A DNA stretch of 64,000 nucleotides from NCBI GenBank assembly GCA_029582265.1, contig CM055835.1:8733500-8797499 (forward strand). The letters are read 5' to 3'. The position numbers were made by a program, and so were the translations under genes. This DNA comes from Zoroaster sp. YZ-2022. Taxonomy: Eukaryota; Echinodermata; Asteroidea; Forcipulatida; Zoroasteridae. Under the pieces are notes generated by a model. The model ran no database searches. It was given only the letters and a program-made list of their open reading frames with translations, and was not told where the DNA came from. This document shows, piece by piece, positions 62,236-64,000 of the stretch (the stretch's first letter is position 1; every line of letters starts with the position of its first letter).

Positions 62236-63345
62236 GGTCAGTTTCTAGTGGTCAGACCCTTTTGGCCGGGCACTGTTAGGTATCAATGTATAGAGGATGA
62301 CCCAAGATGATGACCTCAAAGGTCACCTTGACCCGCCATTGGGGTCCTTATATTTTAATTAATTTTTAATATTTTTATTGTCATACAGTGTACATGCCGT
62401 TAAAAACGCCCCAAATCAAATGTAATGGTCAGTTTCTAGTGGTCAGACCATTTTGGCCGGGCACTGTTAGGTATCAATGTAAAGAGGATGACCCAAGGAT
62501 GACCTCAATAGTCATCTTGACCCGGGCCATTGGGGTCCTTATATTTTTATTAATTTTTAAATATTGTTATTGTCATATACAGTGTACATGCTGTACACGC
62601 CCCAAATGTAATGGTCAGTTTCTAGTGGTCAGACCATTTTGGCCGGGCACTGTTAGGTATCAATGTAAAGAGGATTACCCAAGGGTGACCTCAATAGTCA
62701 CCTTGACCCGGCCAATGGGGTCCTTATATTTTTTATTAATTTTAAAATATTTACTATGTACAGGGTACATACTGTTAAAAACGCCCCAAATGTAATGGTC
62801 AGTTTCTAGTGGTCAGACCCTTTTGGCCGGGCACTGTTAGGTATCAATGTATAGAGGATGACCCAAGGATGACCTCAAAGGTCACATTGACCCGGCCATT
62901 GGGGTCCTTATATTTTTTATTAATTTTTTAATATTTTTATTGTCATATATACAGTGTACATGCTGTTAAAAACGCCCCAAATGTAATGGTCAGTTTCTAG
63001 TGGTCAGACCCTTTTGGCCGGGCACTGTTTGGTATCAATGTAAAGAGGATGACCCGAGGATTACCTCAATGGTCACCTTGACCCGGCCATTGGGGTCCTT
63101 ATATTTGTTATTAATGTTTTAATATTATTATTGTCATATATACAGTGTACATGCTGTTAAAACGCCCCAAATGTAATGGTCAGTTTCTAGTGGTCAGACC
63201 GTTTTGGCCAGGCACTGTTAGTATCAATGTAAAGAGGATGACCCAAGTATGACCTCAATGGTCACCTTGACCTGGCCAATGAGGTCCTTATATTTTTATT
63301 AATTTTGAAATATTTTCTATATTTTTATTGTTATACAGTGTGTTT
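62236..63345. repeat. ~188-bp tandem satellite, six units
   Basis: GGTCAGTTTCTAGTGGTCAG starts units at 62236, 62427, 62613, 62797, 62988 and 63178 (periods 184-191). Each unit continues TTTTGGCCGGGCACTGTTAG, GACCTCAA-GGTCACCTTGACC and a T-rich part ending TACAGTGTACATGCTGTT. Confidence 0.96.
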
Positions 63346-63576
63346 AAAAAGGTAATCCAACTTTAAAGGGTTAATATGGCCAGACTATATGTTTACCAGC
63401 AAAAGCATGGTATCATCTTAAAGCAGAAGCTATGTGCTTCCAATGATACCTTGGGTTACATTCCAGGTCAAGCATCATTGAGCACCACTGTCTTGAAATT
63501 GTGGTGCACAATTGCAGTTAGTTCACTTTCCTGCTGAACAAAATCGACACAGATTTATGTTCAATCATTAGATTGA

Positions 63577-63720
63577 GTAAATATCAATGGTCAGGCCTAT
63601 CTTCAAATGATCAACGAGGAGGTTGTGCCACAGATGGAGATCCACTTCCAGCGACAGCAAAATGGAATGTTCCGTTATGTGTGGTGGGCTCAAGATGGTG
63701 CACCAGCCCAGGGCGAGTTT
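63577..63720 (+). pseudogene. Remnant of a mariner/IS630-type transposase (DDE core)
   Basis: An open stretch reads NGQAYLQMINEEVVPQMEIH and NGMFRYVWWAQDGAPAQ. The order NG-x-YL-x(2)-N-x(2)-V-x-P followed by W-QDGAPA(H) is the region around the second catalytic aspartate in IS630/Tc1/mariner relatives. It breaks off into GGGCGAGTTTG short repeats. No other catalytic residue is nearby. Confidence 0.6.
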
Positions 63721-63769
63721 GTAAGGGGCGAGATTGTAAGGGGCGAGTTTGCCAGGAGGCGAGTTGACT

Positions 63770-63904
63770 GGCATGCGGTCATATTATCGTTACTGTTGCA
63801 TAAATGAACCAGTAATTTAGTTATTTTGTTCATCTTTAAACTAGAAACACCGACTCCATGTCCTGATGAAAATGTGCTCTGATCATGACGATGTTGTCCC
63901 TTAA
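63770..63904. mobile_element. MITE family T1, 5'-truncated copy
   Basis: The right half is recognisable: CCATGTCCTGATGAAAATG, GATGTTGTCCC and TTAA at 63901-63904. The left part is missing and abuts a GGGCGAG-type short tandem repeat. Confidence 0.65.
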
Positions 63905-64000
63905 ATTCACAAACTATATAATCTTTTAATCAAACGTTTCCCTTAATACGAATAAGAATACGTCATATCACCCTGCATCGTGTTTCCAACGCACCCTTAG

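Overview
The window is eukaryotic nuclear DNA: AT-rich, intron-rich and packed with repeats. It carries one large, clearly recognisable host gene and many transposable elements. The gene, the tRNA-derived SINEs with their partner LINE and the abundant TACATGTA words fit a marine invertebrate deuterostome, most likely an echinoderm. That assignment is inference, not proof.

Host gene (minus strand, 51133 down to 369, continuing past position 1). Twenty-five coding exons with consensus splice sites and fully consistent phases join into an open frame of 1010 codons. It encodes the N-terminal half to two thirds of a MAPKBP1/WDR62-family protein, a JNK-scaffold and spindle-pole WD40 protein. Exons 1-18 hold the N-terminal tail and the two WD40 propellers. 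Exons 19-25 hold the start of the acidic, low-complexity C-terminal part. The 5' leader has three tiny uORFs, and the last one overlaps the main AUG as ATGA. Introns 2 and 3 are the longest (21.3 kb and 3.3 kb); intron 5 is 5.7 kb.

Repeats within the gene's introns include: two tRNA-derived SINEs (4.9 and 49.4 kb); several families of MITE bounded by TTAA; hAT-like MITEs with perfect 8-bp target duplications; a (GA)n tract 15 bp from a splice donor; a 2.4-kb array at 18.2-20.6 kb in which six kinds of block, each with its own inverted G/C-rich motif, alternate with (GT)n tracts; a 59-bp satellite at 22.6-23.05 kb; a 431-bp tandem duplication at 32.6-33.8 kb; and a 4.4-kb element (34031-38468) with TIRs made of TGACTAA words. 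That element carries a four-exon gene of unknown family that is one base out of frame.

Upstream of the gene (52-64 kb): a 43-bp triplet repeat; a 5'-truncated L2/CR1-type LINE (54.55-58.15 kb) split by a 1.5-kb DNA transposon with a broken THAP domain; hairpin and ETS-like tandem repeats (58.3-59.1 kb); a second, minus-strand LINE with a restriction-like endonuclease (59.5-61.25 kb) ending in a long (AAT)n tail; one end of a second TGACTAA element; a 208-bp hAT-like MITE; a ~188-bp satellite (62.2-63.35 kb) whose units carry GGTCAnnnTGACC palindromes; and a mariner/IS630-type transposase remnant at 63.6 kb.

The elements are related to each other. The SINE tails match the L2-type LINE tail, so that LINE's machinery probably moved the SINEs. 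Insertions are nested, and the order of some events can be read from the sequence.
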